Below are positions 26,925-39,500 of a DNA stretch of 64,000 nt, one piece after another; position 1 is the stretch's first letter; each line of letters starts with the position of its first letter. This DNA is from Sindora glabra (taxonomy: Eukaryota > Streptophyta > Magnoliopsida > Fabales > Fabaceae): positions 35,238,027-35,302,026 of the forward strand of contig CM035233.1 of the NCBI GenBank assembly GCA_020226215.1, read 5' to 3'. The notes below the pieces were generated by a model. The model had not been told where the DNA came from and did not search any database. It was given only the letters and a program-made list of their open reading frames with translations. A program made the position numbers and the translations under genes.

Positions 26925-28584
26925 TGTTAGGATTCGAATCAATATACGTAGCGAAATTTTAAAATTTTGATCTAAAACCTTCCTAGGGTCTATGCAAAAG
27001 TCATAAATCAGTATTAGGATTTTACCTTATTTGTGCTCGTATTCTTTCTGAACGAATCCTAGAGAGATCGAGATGAATCAAACGCCGGTCGAAAGGTACA
27101 ATGTCTCTACAGTATCTACACGGAGTGAACAATGATTTCTCCCCTCCACGAAGCTGCTAGGATTCGTTTCTCTTACTAGGATTGGTTTTGAATGTTTTCT
27201 AGAGTGATTTAAGATTAGATTAAAGCTTAAGTGTGTGAATTATAAAGTGTTACCTTAAAGCCCTTTTTATAGAATTAAGGCATATCACAATCCTAATTTC
27301 ACTAGGATAATACTTCAAAAATCTTAATCACATTAAATAACTATCACCTTATCCTTATCCTAAAGAGAGTGAGAAGAGACAGGACTTATCTATTAATTAT
27401 TTATTATTAGATAATAATATTATCTCATAATATAATTATCTAATATTAAATTGGCATATAATTATCTTATATTAGATAATAATAATATTATCTCATAATA
27501 TAATTATCTAATATGTAATAACATAATTATATGATATTACTTTAATATCAAATAATATTACATAATATATAATATATATTATGTGAATAAATATATATTA
27601 TCTTAATAATATATATATGCATGAAAATAAGTTTAATTAATTGAATTTTATTCCGACTAAAATCTAATTAATTATTGTCTCATTCCTACTCCTTTTGTAT
27701 AACCTTTTAGGTTCTTACTACGTTGATAATGACTCATTTTGAGCCACAAACAGTGAGCGGTATCTAACAATACATTACTGCCACTTAAGTAGTAAGAATG
27801 TCTATGATTCGATATCTACCTAATATATGATCAATATTTTGCATCATAATTCCTTTTGTAATAATATCCAAATCGAACTGAAGGCATGGAGTGTGTCATC
27901 CTTGTCAATATTCAATTTACATTTCTTGATATTAAGTAGACTTAAAATAAATGATTAATATCACATATTAATCTAATTGAGCATGGCTATGTATTTCTAA
28001 GTCTCACTCAATCAAAGGGCCCAAGGATATTTCTCTTTTATATAAAAGTAATAAAATTTCATCTACATCACTTATTTTCCTTTGTATGGTTTGTGACATA
28101 CCCAATCGACGTCCTATTCGTCATCCCGATTAAAGGTGATATAAGATGACATCAAAGTGAATAACTCCTTATGTAGGGAATCGTAGTGACTTCAGGTCAA
28201 AGGATTATGCACATTTGTGATCATATGAGAATAACTAATAATACATCTGTCCATGCAGTATTCTCATAGTGGGTTAGTCTAGTACATTATTCACTAATAA
28301 TGTACTCATGTATTAACTTGATATTACATATCTATGATTCATAATTATCAGTCATTATACATGCTAGTCTCAATTTATTATTACTATCCTTTTCCTAATA
28401 ATACTTGATTATGGCTATTTTAGGAATAGCTTTGCTATTCCAAGGATAATTATTTTATTTAAGTTATAATTTACGTAAAATAAAATAAAATATAATATAA
28501 TAATTATATTACCAAAATAAAACGTAATATATTGTGTAATATTGCAATCATCTTTATGATTAACTTCTAGGATACACACCAACA
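26925..28584 (-). mobile_element. Solo LTR A, 1660 bp, inserted in the copia element
   Basis: On the plus strand it runs TGTTAGGATTC...CACACCAACA and is flanked by identical GAAGT (26920-26924 and 28585-28589), a perfect 5-bp target duplication. Orientation is minus, from TATAAAAAGGG at 27263-27273 followed by a leader-like GC-richer stretch to the 3' end. No internal retroviral-type sequence lies next to it, so it is a solo LTR left by LTR-LTR recombination. A short AT-rich repeat occurs twice inside (about 27405-27455 and 27471-27515). It shares ordered blocks with the LTR at 52872-54316. Confidence 0.85.
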
Positions 28585-28671
28585 GAAGTCTATCCCATTA
28601 ATTAGATAAAGTCTTAACATATTACTTTAGAAGTATATTCATGTGAAGTCTTCATTTTTTTCCTTTTTAAG

Positions 28672-29373
28672 TGTAAGAATATAATTTATCTAAAGATTGT
28701 TGAGGAATTATAAATATTGTCAAATGCAATGATTAAAGAAAAAAGGAAATTGTGTGTTTAAAACATTGTTCCAACAACACTATCTTTTAAGCAAATTCAC
28801 CTCCACTATTTGATGCAAGGTTAATGGCAAAAACACTTTGAGGATTAATCTAAGCACTTGTAAAGATTGAATAGTAGCAACTTAATAATTTTCCTTTTGA
28901 GAATTTTTTTAAAGAGTAAACTGAGATAAAAAGAGAAGAGAGAAAGAGAAAAAGTTTGCAATAGTTTTTTAATCTACATAAAGGACTCTTTAGTTTATAA
29001 TATATTTGAAGAGATACAACTTTTAAAATATTTATTCAAATTATAGGAGATACAATTGTTTAAATTAGTTAAAACATCTATTCTATTTTTTAAAAAATAA
29101 TAGTTAAAATCTATTAACATATCCATTTAGGATAAAGATATTGTAATTATTTTTAATGGTCATATTTTTTAATCCCAACTTCTAAATAATAAAAACTAAG
29201 ATAAACTATTAGATATCTTTCATCTAACACACACATACATGCTAATAAGTGCTTTTGAAATATAAATATTAATATTATCAATATCTATATTTCAAAACAC
29301 TAACTTGACCTATTGTGACTTCATTCTTTTTATTCTTTCTCTCTTTTTTTTAATTTTACAAACTAATCCAACA
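28672..29373 (-). repeat. 5' LTR of the copia element
   Basis: About 702 bp; on the minus strand it starts TGTTGGATTAG. It aligns with the LTR at 23605-24088 but carries about 230 extra bp (roughly 28985-29205), either an insertion here or a deletion there. No good primer-binding site (TGGTATCAGAGC type) is visible next to it, consistent with decay. Confidence 0.6.
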
Positions 29374-30236
29374 TACATCATGTTCTTTGTAGATGGAAAC
29401 AAATCAAGTTACTTGTTTCAAGATGATTTATACAAAAAAAAAGTTTAATTCAAGTTTGGCTTTAAATAAGTCAAGCTTGATTAATATATGAGTCAATTTT
29501 GAGTTTCATAATATCTAGTTCAAACTGCTTTTAAGTCTAAATGAGTGTAATAATAAAAAATATACCTTAATTTTTAATTATATTAAACATAATAATATAA
29601 TACATATAAATATCAATCATATTAGCAATTGTTAGGGTTTCATAAAGAAGCGTGATGTTTTGGTTAGTATAATTAAGTTTCTAGAATTTGTTACTTTTGT
29701 GCTAAGTGTTTGTTAGTATCTATGATGATTGTATAGATATTTTTAATAGATTCGGTGGTTATAAAAAATTTATACTAATAAATAAATTGTGTACTGAAAA
29801 ATCTATTTTTTAGTTTATTTATGAAAAAATATTTTTATATACTTAAATTTAGGTGAAGTAACAAACTATTCAAGTAATGTTATAAAATCATTTAGGTTCA
29901 TATTTATTAAATATTAAATATGTTATTTAACCTTTTATTTGTAAATATAATAACTATTATGTCCTTTTAGTTTCATAAGTACTATTAATCCCTTATTTTT
30001 ACTTTTGTTATAAATATTTGTCCTATAATTCACTTGTTACATTAAAATAAAAGAAATATATTGAATTAAATTGTTAAACCTCACTTTACTATGTCAAATA
30101 TATGCTTGTCTTTTAGTTATATTCTTTTTTTTTACTATTTATTTTAGTATTATAAGTAATGAAAGGAATAAATAGTTATAGCAAATGTAAAAACAAGGAT
30201 AAATAATATTGGTTATAAAATTTAAGGGATATAATG
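29374..30236. other. AT-rich intergenic sequence between two large elements
   Basis: No gene or repeat recognised between the copia element and the CACTA element. Confidence 0.4.
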
Positions 30237-33034
30237 CACTACTACAAAATAGATGATTTACCATGATTAATAAACATCAATTACTATTATCACTAATGCT
30301 TATTTTGACATTACAACATTTTTGAAATTATATAAAACTTTGAGAAATCGATTAAAAATTTAACCAAAGTCTATTTAGATGCTACAATATTTTCAAAATT
30401 AAGTGAGAAAATTATTACGTTGATTTTAAATATAATGAATATCTAACAGTTTGCGTGGGAAATTATGAAAACTTAAGATGTGAATTTTCTTCATAATTGT
30501 TGTCTAAAACGACATTTGAAGTGCTAGGTTGGATAGCTAAAAATTTTAGATGATGTTGTACTTGGTCAATGTCTAAGGATATTGCAATTGGTTGCCTACT
30601 TCGAAATTGTGATACATAAAACATTAATCTTGTCTTACTAATCAACATCCATATTTTTTCTTAATGCTAAAAATTTCACTTGCACTCTTCATTCATGTTT
30701 AAGTGGAATTTAATCAAGGCTCACTCATTTGTGGAAATTCTTCAAATTGATAGGAAGCATTTTGATGAGGATGAGTGATTTGGAGGCATTGGAGTTTTAG
30801 ATGGATGTTTTCATCAATTCAAATAGTTCCTAAGTTAGGAGCAAGGATGGAGCACAAAGGATAAGGATGATTAAAAACTACTTAGATCGAGCTAAAAGAA
30901 GTAAAAGTTCCATCAATACATAAGAATTTGCAATAAGAATGAGGATTTCAAAATAATTAGGATATAAACTTAGTTATTTATTGATTTGTTGTAAATGTGT
31001 ATTGATGGGAATTTGTAGCTTTTATGTCCATTATCTTATGAAATTCAAACATGTGTAATCATTTAAAAAGAAATAAAATCTTAAAATAAATATATATAAT
31101 TGTTTTTTCCTTTATCATTTGATTGCATTATATAGAAAATATTGAAACACAATTAACTTTCTATATAAATTTGCAATTCGACTACAAATAGCATCAAAAC
31201 AATAAGACATTAGTTATTATTAAAACTAACATATAAAGATAGTCCAAACATCTAACTTCATTGCCTTTATTGATATTTCAAAAAAATAGAGAAGATATAA
31301 GACATTGATTTTTTTAAAAAACTATCATTCAAAAAGAATATTAAAAGTCTCTATGAGAAATGTAAAAAGTTCACACATCTATTTTTGTCTTAATCAATAT
31401 CAAAAGGCATGACAAATGATGATCCCTTTGAAAATTAAGCATATATGAGATGTCAACTTTTTTGTTAATAATTAATGTTTATAGTTTTCAGTATTTTCTA
31501 CAAATTAAATGTTCACTTTATATTTCAAACATCTTAGTAATGTCTTTAACTACATTATCTAACTTTTGAGTTTATGTGGATGAAAAATACAACTCCCGCA
31601 CCATTTTGTTTAACATTTTTAGAGAAGTTAGAGATTTTGATTTATTTTGCTTTCACACATTATCAAGTCTCAAAATGTGTTAGATGAGATGATGGAGGAG
31701 TTGTCTTCCTCCTCCATACAAACTCTTGCTTTGTTAATGGAGGCAAATGCATTGCCTAGATCCATGATTTATTAATATATGAAAAGATTTACTTTTAAAT
31801 GATGGCAACGACATTTGGTAGCAATAATGGTAACAAGGAAGGAATAACAAGGATTTTTTTTATTTATGCATTTAATGATGTAATAGTATATGAAAATGAA
31901 TAATTTTATAGAATAAGTTTTCATATTTAATGGTCTCCTTTCATAATTTTTTTAATTCCCATTCAATATGTTGTTGATTTTATTAGTTTATGTAAAAAGA
32001 AGAATATGCCCTTTTAAATAACATTAGGGTCATGAACTCATCTCAAATTCTGATGTCATAATTAAATGTAACTTAATTTGAATTTGCATAAAAAATTTCA
32101 TTAACTTAAAAAAATGGTATCAAATCTTATAAATTGGAAAAGTGATATATGTAATTATCATATTTGATATGATTTTGTAAAATGATTGATGTGTTTTCCA
32201 ATAATCAATGAAATTTTAATTTTATAGTGAAATGAACTATGATGAAGTCTTCACTAATTAAAAGGCTTCGATTTTAAAATAAAACCAACATGTAAAAATA
32301 TTATCATGGTGGTTTTTTTATGTATAACTAATGTTAAACTTTTTTAATAGAATGATATTGCATTGATATAGATGATTGATATTGCAATTAAATTGACATC
32401 TAATAACTTATGTTATATATTTACATGTCGCCATTGCTTATTAATTGATGGGAAAAGTGTCAAAAAATGAAAAACACTAGTGAAAGAACAAAATACAAGA
32501 CTAAAATATTGTGGTGCCACATATAGTATCAACATTCCTCTAATATGAAACTTTGTCTTATAAACTTTAACAAAATCGTGAAGTGTAACTTTTTTTGTGC
32601 AAACATAATACACTTACTAATTATCCTAAAGTTTTTATTTTGTATGTATCTTGATATTTTCTATGTAGATGTGTGGTTTTATTTATTTGTGCTTTGTTTT
32701 ATTATCTTTGGCTTTGGGTGATTAAGGTTAGAGTTATGATGCCATGCCAAATAGTTTTTAATTCTTTGTTAGTTAATGTATATACACCAAAACCTTAAAT
32801 GTAAAATAGATTCCATACAAAAAATTACATCTGTTAATACATGGAATTATTATGATTTTGGATACATGCTTGAAAAAGTATTTTACTTTGGATGATTTAG
32901 ATTGCATTTTTAATCTATATAAATATATGAATATATTTGAGTTTTAGGTACATATTGAGAACATGTGCAATTTAAGATAATATAGGGTTTGTTTAATGTT
33001 TTTATATGTATTATTCTCACTAGATTAGTTAGTC

Positions 33035-34800
33035 ATGGATCAAAATTAAATGCATGCTAATTAATATACTGTTGAATATGAAAATGAGGTTAATAAATTC
33101 ATCAAATTTGTAGTTGTGAGGGAAGGGAAGAATTTAGTGATGATTTGATAAGGTGCCACTAAATTAACTATTATTGTATGAAGAAGTCAATAATTAAGCA
33201 AGTTTGTGATCCTCTATATGTCAATGATATTGACCTCGATTATACATGATAGAAATGGCACAATGAAAGTCACTGGGTAGCATATCTATTAATCATGAAG
33301 ACAATGGTTTAAATAATTACTTGGAGGATATGATGTATGATACTATGGATAATTTTATTTAGTATTTGCAAGTACTTGATAACTTATTACGTGATGTAGA
33401 AAAGCCACTATATTTGAATTACACTAATTACATATGTTTATCTTCTGTGTTAAGATTGTTTAACTTGAAAGTGGGATACGAGTGAAGTGATAAGAGCTTC
33501 ACGATATTATTATGATTGTTGAAAGACATACTTCTTGACAATAATATACTATTGGCTTACGCTTTTTAGGTAAAGAAAATCATGTACTTGATGGGTATGG
33601 AGTATAGGAAGATTCATGCATGTCTTAATGAATGCATACTATATCAAAAGGAGAACAAAACATTGTATGAGTGTTCAAAATGTAAGGTATCCTATTACAA
33701 ACTGAAAAAATATGGTGACAGCATTAAAGAAAAGTGTCTCACTAAAGTATTTTGTTATCTTTCTATAATACTAAGATCTAAACGTATATTTGCTAATGTA
33801 AGAAATGCCAAGAACTTTGAATGGCATGCAAATTAGATGATTTCTAATAACAACCTTTTGTCATCTAGTGGATTCTTCTTAGTGGAAAACAATTGACTTA
33901 CTATTCCTCGAATTCAATAGATAAATAAAAAACTTTAGACTTGTACTGTGTATTAATGGAATAAAACCTCATAGTAATATAAGTAACAAACATAGCATAT
34001 GGCCTGTAATATTGGTAATTTATAATCTCCCTTCTTTGTTATATATGAAGCAAAAGTATGTAATTTTAACAATAACATAGATGTATTCTTGGCACCATTC
34101 ATCAAAGATTTGTGACTAATGTAAGATAAAGGTATATTAGTGTTCAACGTTTACCATCAATAGTCTTTCAAGGTGCATGCCATGCTTTTTTGCATAACTG
34201 ATAACTTCCTAACTTATAAAAACTTATTGAGATATTTGTCAAAGGACATAAAGCATGCTTTATTTGTGGAGATAGCAGCTACTTTTGTCACCTTAAACAT
34301 TAAAAGAAAATAATATATTTTATTGACATGAGATTTCTGTCTCATTCACATAACTATTATAAGCTAAAAAAGATTTTCAATGATTTACTAGAGAAAACAA
34401 TGGCTCTAAAACCCTTGCCTTGGGAGGAGGTTTACAAAAAAGGAGAAAATATTAACTTTATTTTGGGCAAAACTAATGCATTAGCAAGTAGTGATACTTT
34501 ATAGAAGAAAAAATTTATATTCTTTTGATCCTTCATACTAAAAAGACTTATTTGTTTGTATATAAAAAAATATATGATAGCTTGATCAAAATATTCTTGA
34601 ACATGGGTTCGACAAAGGATAGAGTTAAAGCCTGACTATACTTGCAAGAAATGGCCAAATGAGATGAATTCATATTGAAAAGAAAGGGTTAATGTATATA
34701 TTTGCCTCTGGCATGTCAAACATTGTCTAAACAAAATAAAAACAAGTTTTTCTAAGTTTCTTATAATATCCTAAAGTAGCACAATAGATATCAAGTAAGA
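33035..34800 (+). pseudogene. CACTA transposase (TNP2) pseudogene, N-terminal and core part
   Basis: Translation in shifting frames recovers the CACTA transposase landmarks in order: a start region YTVEYENEVNKFIKFVV (about 33085), then IHACLNECILYQKENKTLYE and CSKCKVSYY followed by RIFANVRNAKNFEWHAN (33582-33836), then INGIKPHSNISNKHSIWPV and YNLPSLLYMKQ (about 33940-34060), GHRRFLSHSHNYYKLKK-like sequence (about 34325-34375), and LACQTLSKQNKNKFF at the end. In intact relatives this protein binds the element ends and catalyses DDE-type cut-and-paste transposition. Many in-frame stops and several frameshifts disable it. The reading frame is cut at about 34802 by the LTR insertion and resumes near 38210. 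Confidence 0.85.
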
Positions 34801-34807
34801 AATTTCT

Positions 34808-37580
34808 TTAAAAAATTCCTAATTCAAAAAATCTGGTAGGAAAAATTGGACAAAATTAAAAGGAATTGTAAAAGTAATTTGAGAATAAGTCCAACTAGAA
34901 TAATTTTTAAAATTTTAATATGCATCAAAATAAATTAAAAATTCAATAATAGGTTTAGGAAAAAATCATTTAGGAATTTTCTAACATTCCAAAATTTGAT
35001 AAACTGAAAAGTGAGAAAATGAGCTAAAAATGTAGTAAATTAATTTTAAAATTTTATACCTAGCCTAAATTAATTTTTAGGGCTTAAAAATGATTGTGGA
35101 ATGTCAAATTGAAGTTCTAAAAATATTTATAGATTTAGGGGTGAAAGTGCAAGGAAGTGAAAGATTAGAGCCAAACTATAATAAATTATTTTTATTATTT
35201 TGAAATGGTTTAATTTTTATTTGCATTGGATTGGTTTAGCTTAAATTTTAGAGGTTTAAATTTGACTTTTGAGGCCAAAAAACATGGACCCATGGTTAGC
35301 CCAAGCTTCTTAAGGAAGCTAGGGACTAAAGTAAAAAAAAAGAAACAAAAATTAGGGCCATTGTATAATAATTATATTTAGCCTTTTGTGTTGCTAAATT
35401 TTAGTGGCTGAGAGATCATCATTTTTTGGTTGTAGTAGCACACTTGGACACCAAAAATGCTTAACCAAATGTCTAAAAACCTTTCACCAAAATCAATAAA
35501 AATTGATAAGAAAACTTTGAATTTTCTTGGAAATTAGGGTTAAACTCCATATAAATGTATGTGGGGTCTTAGAAGTAAAAAAGTTCTGCTCTTCAACTAG
35601 CCCCAAAATGTGACTTTAAGAGGATAAAAATAGGAAAAGAGTTCAAGCTTGTTCAAGGGTTTCAAATTGCTCTCCAAAGCTTGTAAGGTAACTTGACACT
35701 TTTTTTTTCTTACAAATTTTATGATTCTCTCCTTTCCTAAATCTCTAAAATATGATTTATTTGCATGAAGCCATTCTCTTGCTATGTCAAAGAATCATTG
35801 AAAAATAAAAAGTCAAGAGGTTAAGGTGAGTGGTAACTCTCACTATTTTGGAGCCATTTCAAAAGAATAGGTGATGATATTGTTAGTTTATGCTTCCTTA
35901 TTTTCTATTTGAAATATGTTATGGTATGATTTTGCTTTAGAGTGTTCTAATCAATATTATGATGGTATTTTTTTTGAAGTATGAGTGTTAGAAAAAAAGA
36001 TTCATAAATTTTTTTTAGGAATTTGTGAAATTAAAACTAACTTCTTTCATGTGGTATTGAATAGGAATTTAGGATACCTAGTATAACTAAAGTTTTGAGA
36101 ATTTTAAAAATTAAATTTTTAGCATTTTATGGTCATATTTGGTGTTAGGATAAATGTAGATGAATTTAAGAATTTTTGAAAATTTTTAGATAGGTGATAA
36201 GGTAAGTTGATGGTGAAACTCCTAATCTTGCTATTTCAGAACCCTAATCTGGTTGATCTCGAGTTTTAATTTATTTAACCTATCAAATGAATGATAAAAA
36301 TTATGAAAATCCTAGGACATATCATTTGGGATCTTATCAAGTTTGTGGCAAAATTTTATGTTAATTAAGTTGATTTGTTTGCCTAAATGGTAACTTTATT
36401 TCAGCAGCTCTAAAACTATCTAAATTTAGCTTATCTGAGATTTTGCTTTTGATACACTAGTAAAACTATGAAATTATTTGTACAAACTTAGGTTATCTTT
36501 CATTCAATATGTTAGGAATATTTTGACAAAATTTGGTAACAATTAAATTCTATTTAACTTCCTTTGGGGTCTAACTGAACAATACCCATGAAGTATTTTA
36601 AGCAATTTTATTATTTTATCTTGTGTAATAAAATGTTATAAATATTGGAACAAATTGTAGTAAAATTTAGAATGAATTTAGGAGTACAAAAAAAGGCTTC
36701 AAGCTATGGCAGAAATACAAGTTTGCTTGAAGCTCCTTTAGAATTATCAAGAAAGAATTTAAATATATACGACACATTTATGTAAAACACAAAACCCTGA
36801 TGGCATGGTGGCTATTTAATTATATACTTTGAAATGGATAAAATTGTTAATGTGTTGATGTCTCATTATTACTCATTGTGAATTGAGAAAGGAAGATATA
36901 ACATCCTTCGTAAAAAAGGAGAGGAGTTATTAGTAGTGGAGGGAAAAGGTTGGTAGCTTAAAGCTTAGGGTGGTGGGAGATAAAGTTGGACGGAAGATAT
37001 AATGTGGCACTTATATACCTACAATTGTCATTTTTTATGATGAATTATACTAATGATATACATAAGGAAAATTCCTTATAAGACATTAGATAGGAATTAT
37101 ACATAATAATAAGGTTCATCTTTTGTGATGAAGATGATGAATACCACTCATTAAGTATATTTTATACTCATTCTTTGTTATGTGCATTTAAGGACAAGTA
37201 CTGACCATGGAGTTGAAGTAGCAGATCGATACTTGAACAATAGCATTCTAGTTTCTCTATGATATCTATAAGATACCATTTGATATGGGTTCAGTTATTG
37301 TAATATGAAATGTTTTGTTAATTATTATATTTATATAAATAATATTTTTGGGATGTATGTATATGTACATATGTATCTATATGTATGTATGTAAGTATAT
37401 AGCTTTTAAACTTATAATATATGCAGTTTATTTTTTGAACTTAGATGTCTGCTTTTTCTACAATAATAATTTAATAAGGATATTAAAGTATTAAAGGCTT
37501 GTAAAGATATTTATTTAGGAAGTTAGTACTAATTAGATATTTTTACACCAGTCATGATAACCATAAGATGGGTCGTGACA
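34808..37580 (+). mobile_element. Probable gypsy-type solo LTR, 2773 bp, inside the CACTA transposase
   Basis: The segment is flanked by identical TTTCT (34803-34807 and 37581-37585) and ends GGGTCGTGACA, a common end of long plant Ty3/gypsy LTRs. The left end is TTAAAAAATTCC, so the expected TG is TT. TATAAAT at about 35552, then a leader with splice-donor-like GCTTGTAAGGTAAC and GTTAAGGTGAGTGG, support plus orientation. Transposase coding sequence lies on both sides of it, which supports insertion. No gag or pol was seen inside. Confidence is limited by the imperfect left end. Confidence 0.5.
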
Positions 37581-37602
37581 TTTCTACATGAGGTTTAAGC
37601 AC

Positions 37603-38195
37603 TTAAGGATGGCAGTGGGGTGGGGTAGAGGCAAATTTGCCTTAAATTGGCTCACCCCATAAGATAGGGTAGGTTCGGGCACCATTCCCACGATCCATAA
37701 GGCACCAGTGCCCTACTAGAAAATTTTAAAAATTAGAAAAAAATAAAAAATTAATAAAAACTTTAAATTTTATATATTTAAAATTGAAACACAAGTAACA
37801 TATATATACTTAATATAGTTTAATTGTAATAACTAGGGTAGTAACAACCCTTTTTATTTTCTTTATCAATTTTCTTTTTTCTTAATTTTTATATAGTAGT
37901 TAAATTAAAATTTTAAAAATAAAATTATTAAAAAATATTTTAAAAGGTTAAATTATTAAAAAGCTTACATATAAAATATATACATGTGTCAATTATATGA
38001 ATAAAATTATAATATTAAATATACAAAGCTTTGTAAGGCAAATTACACTAATATTTTTCCATGCCCTAAATCTGCTCCAAATTAGATGCATGCCTTGCAC
38101 CTTGCCTTGTGAGATAAATTTTCCTACTATATCTGTGCTTTGTTGAGGTTAAATTCTTTGAGCAAGAATCTACCCCAAAATTTTGTCATCCTTAA
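37603..38195. mobile_element. hAT-like MITE inside the CACTA transposase
   Basis: Ends are inverted: TTAAGGATGGCAGTGGGG on the left and, read inward from the right, TTAAGGATGACAAAATTTTG, then GGGGTAG. The outer ~100 bp on each side is GC-richer, with a GGGGTGGGGTAG..GCAAATTTGCC core typical of a widespread plant hAT-derived MITE; the middle is very AT-rich. The 8-bp flanks do not match. It lies just right of the solo LTR and left of where the transposase resumes. Confidence 0.55.
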
Positions 38196-38209
38196 ACTAC
38201 CTTAAGTTT

Positions 38210-38720
38210 ATTCTTCTAACACCAGAAGCCTTATTTCTATGAAAGATTTGAAATTGGTCAACTTAAAGTCTTACATTCTTTATCATTATCATCACACTGC
38301 GACAACTTGAGATGTATTTTCCATTCTTTATCATTATAGTACATTTGATTGTGCACTTGGTGAGGGAGATAAGACTTTGTGAATTAGTTTACTTAAATTA
38401 GAGGTACTCGATGAAGTGATATATAAGAATCCTAAAAAGGTATGTAGGTAACTTAAATAAGTTTGAAGGATGTATTATTGAAAGGTACATTGTTGAGGTG
38501 GTTATGAAGTTTTATGCAAAATACTTGTCAAATATGGATATTATTAGGCCTTTTAAGCTTTGGTATGAAAGAAAATTTTCATGACAGGTACATTAAGGAC
38601 ATGAACGGTGAACATAATTATGTAATGTGGGCATAAGCACACTTTTATATGATGCATAATAGTAAAGAGGTTGAGCCTTACATGGAAAACTTATTATTTT
38701 CATAAAAGAGCTTCATTGTT
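38210..38720 (+). pseudogene. CACTA transposase pseudogene, DUF4218 part
   Basis: Continuation of the transposase after the insertions: LVNLKSY (about 38255), then VHLIVHLVREIRLCELVYLN (from about 38340), then FEGCIIERYIVEVVMKFYAKY and a later AHFYMMHNSKEVEPYMEN. These match the DUF4218 domain that follows TNP2 in CACTA proteins (HL..HLVREVRL.GPV..RWMYPFER and PEGCIAERY..EE). Frameshifts and stops (for example in the RWMYPFERYM region) break it. A segment upstream of VHLIVHL appears deleted as well as interrupted. Confidence 0.8.
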
Positions 38721-38799
38721 ATAGCAAACTAAACATAATAAGAATTTCACCACATGGTTTCTGCAATTGAGTAGGAAACATAGTGGAAAAAAATACTAA

Positions 38800-39013
38800 G
38801 GCTTCATTTGTTTCATTAAAAAATATTTTTTACAAAATATAGTTATAAAATATTAAAATAGAAGAAAATATCTTACTTTTTTAATGTTAAATATAAAGAG
38901 TTTGAGGAAAGCAACTTTCATTATATCAAAAGAGGATTTACTTTCCTCCATTTTCTAAGTTTCTAGGTACCATTTTTTGTAGTTATTAATATAAGTGGCA
39001 TATCACCCCCTTG

Positions 39014-39078
<65 letters not shown>

Positions 39079-39125
39079 AATAATATTTTTCTACTAAAAA
39101 TACTTTCTGATAAAACAGATAGAGC
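38800..39125. mobile_element. Tourist-like MITE carrying an (AT)n microsatellite
   Basis: A 326-bp element with inverted ends GGCTTCATTTGTTTCATTA and, read inward from the right, GGCTCTATCTGTTTTATCA. It is flanked by TAA on both sides (38797-38799 and 39126-39128), the 3-bp duplication typical of PIF/Harbinger (Tourist) elements. It lies between the DUF4218 and DUF4216-like remnants. The microsatellite at 39018-39075 lies wholly inside it. No coding capacity. Confidence 0.75.
39018..39075. repeat. (AT)n microsatellite, 58 bp
   Basis: Twenty-nine AT dinucleotides inside the Tourist-like MITE. Expansion after insertion is likely, since such MITEs do not normally carry a tract this long. Confidence 0.95.
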
Positions 39126-39289
39126 CTAAATGCTATTTTTTAATTTACTAGATAGTTAGCTAATTGGTTTCACATAGATATTATATCTTATCAAGGATAT
39201 CCTTGACATTAATGGATATTTTTTTTACATAAAGGCATAGGATGAGAAGATCACCTAGCAAAATAATAGTGTCAATTTGGCAACTTAAG

Positions 39290-39500
39290 TAATGCTTGTC
39301 TTTAATGCCAAAGATAAAATTTTCATCTATGTAATGACATCATATTTTAGGGTCATCAAAGATATTAGGAGCTTGAATACATCCAATTTAGAAAAAGGAG
39401 ACATAACCACTAATATTGAAAATATACCTTTTTTCTTATTAGAACTAGCTTTAGTTAATTATAAAAGTAATTTGGAGGAGTTTTATCTATCATGGTAAAG
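39290..39500 (+). pseudogene. CACTA transposase pseudogene, DUF4216-like C-terminal part
   Basis: The piece FNAKDKIFIYVMTSYFRVIK resembles the start of the DUF4216 region of CACTA proteins (usually ...KDKNPIYGDMxxYGVIxxIxEL). It is a 68-codon open stretch ending at a TAA. The expected FKC.W motif is not seen. Its place after DUF4218 in the same element supports the call more than the sequence match alone. Confidence 0.5.

Larger units (their letters stand above)
23605..29373 (-). mobile_element. Degenerate Ty1/copia LTR retrotransposon with nested insertion
   Basis: Two related LTRs (23605-24088 and 28672-29373) bracket minus-strand gag, reverse transcriptase and RNase H remnants in copia order. 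The flanks TATAT (23600-23604) and TACAT (29374-29378) match at 4 of 5 bases, fitting an old 5-bp target duplication. Next to the left LTR, the minus strand reads AAGTAGGGAA at 24089-24098, a polypurine-tract-like sequence. The gap between the gag zinc knuckle (about 26200) and the reverse transcriptase start (about 25985) is far too short for protease and integrase, so these appear deleted. A foreign solo LTR occupies 26925-28584. Every frame is broken, so the element is dead. Confidence 0.75.

Noticed and set aside
30463..30648. Minus-strand open frame in the left arm of the CACTA element as a second transposon gene
   Set aside because: No resemblance to TnpA or other CACTA proteins was seen and it runs opposite to the transposase.
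33953..34147. Minus-strand open frame
   Set aside because: Shadow of the plus-strand transposase segment at the same place, which has clear homology.
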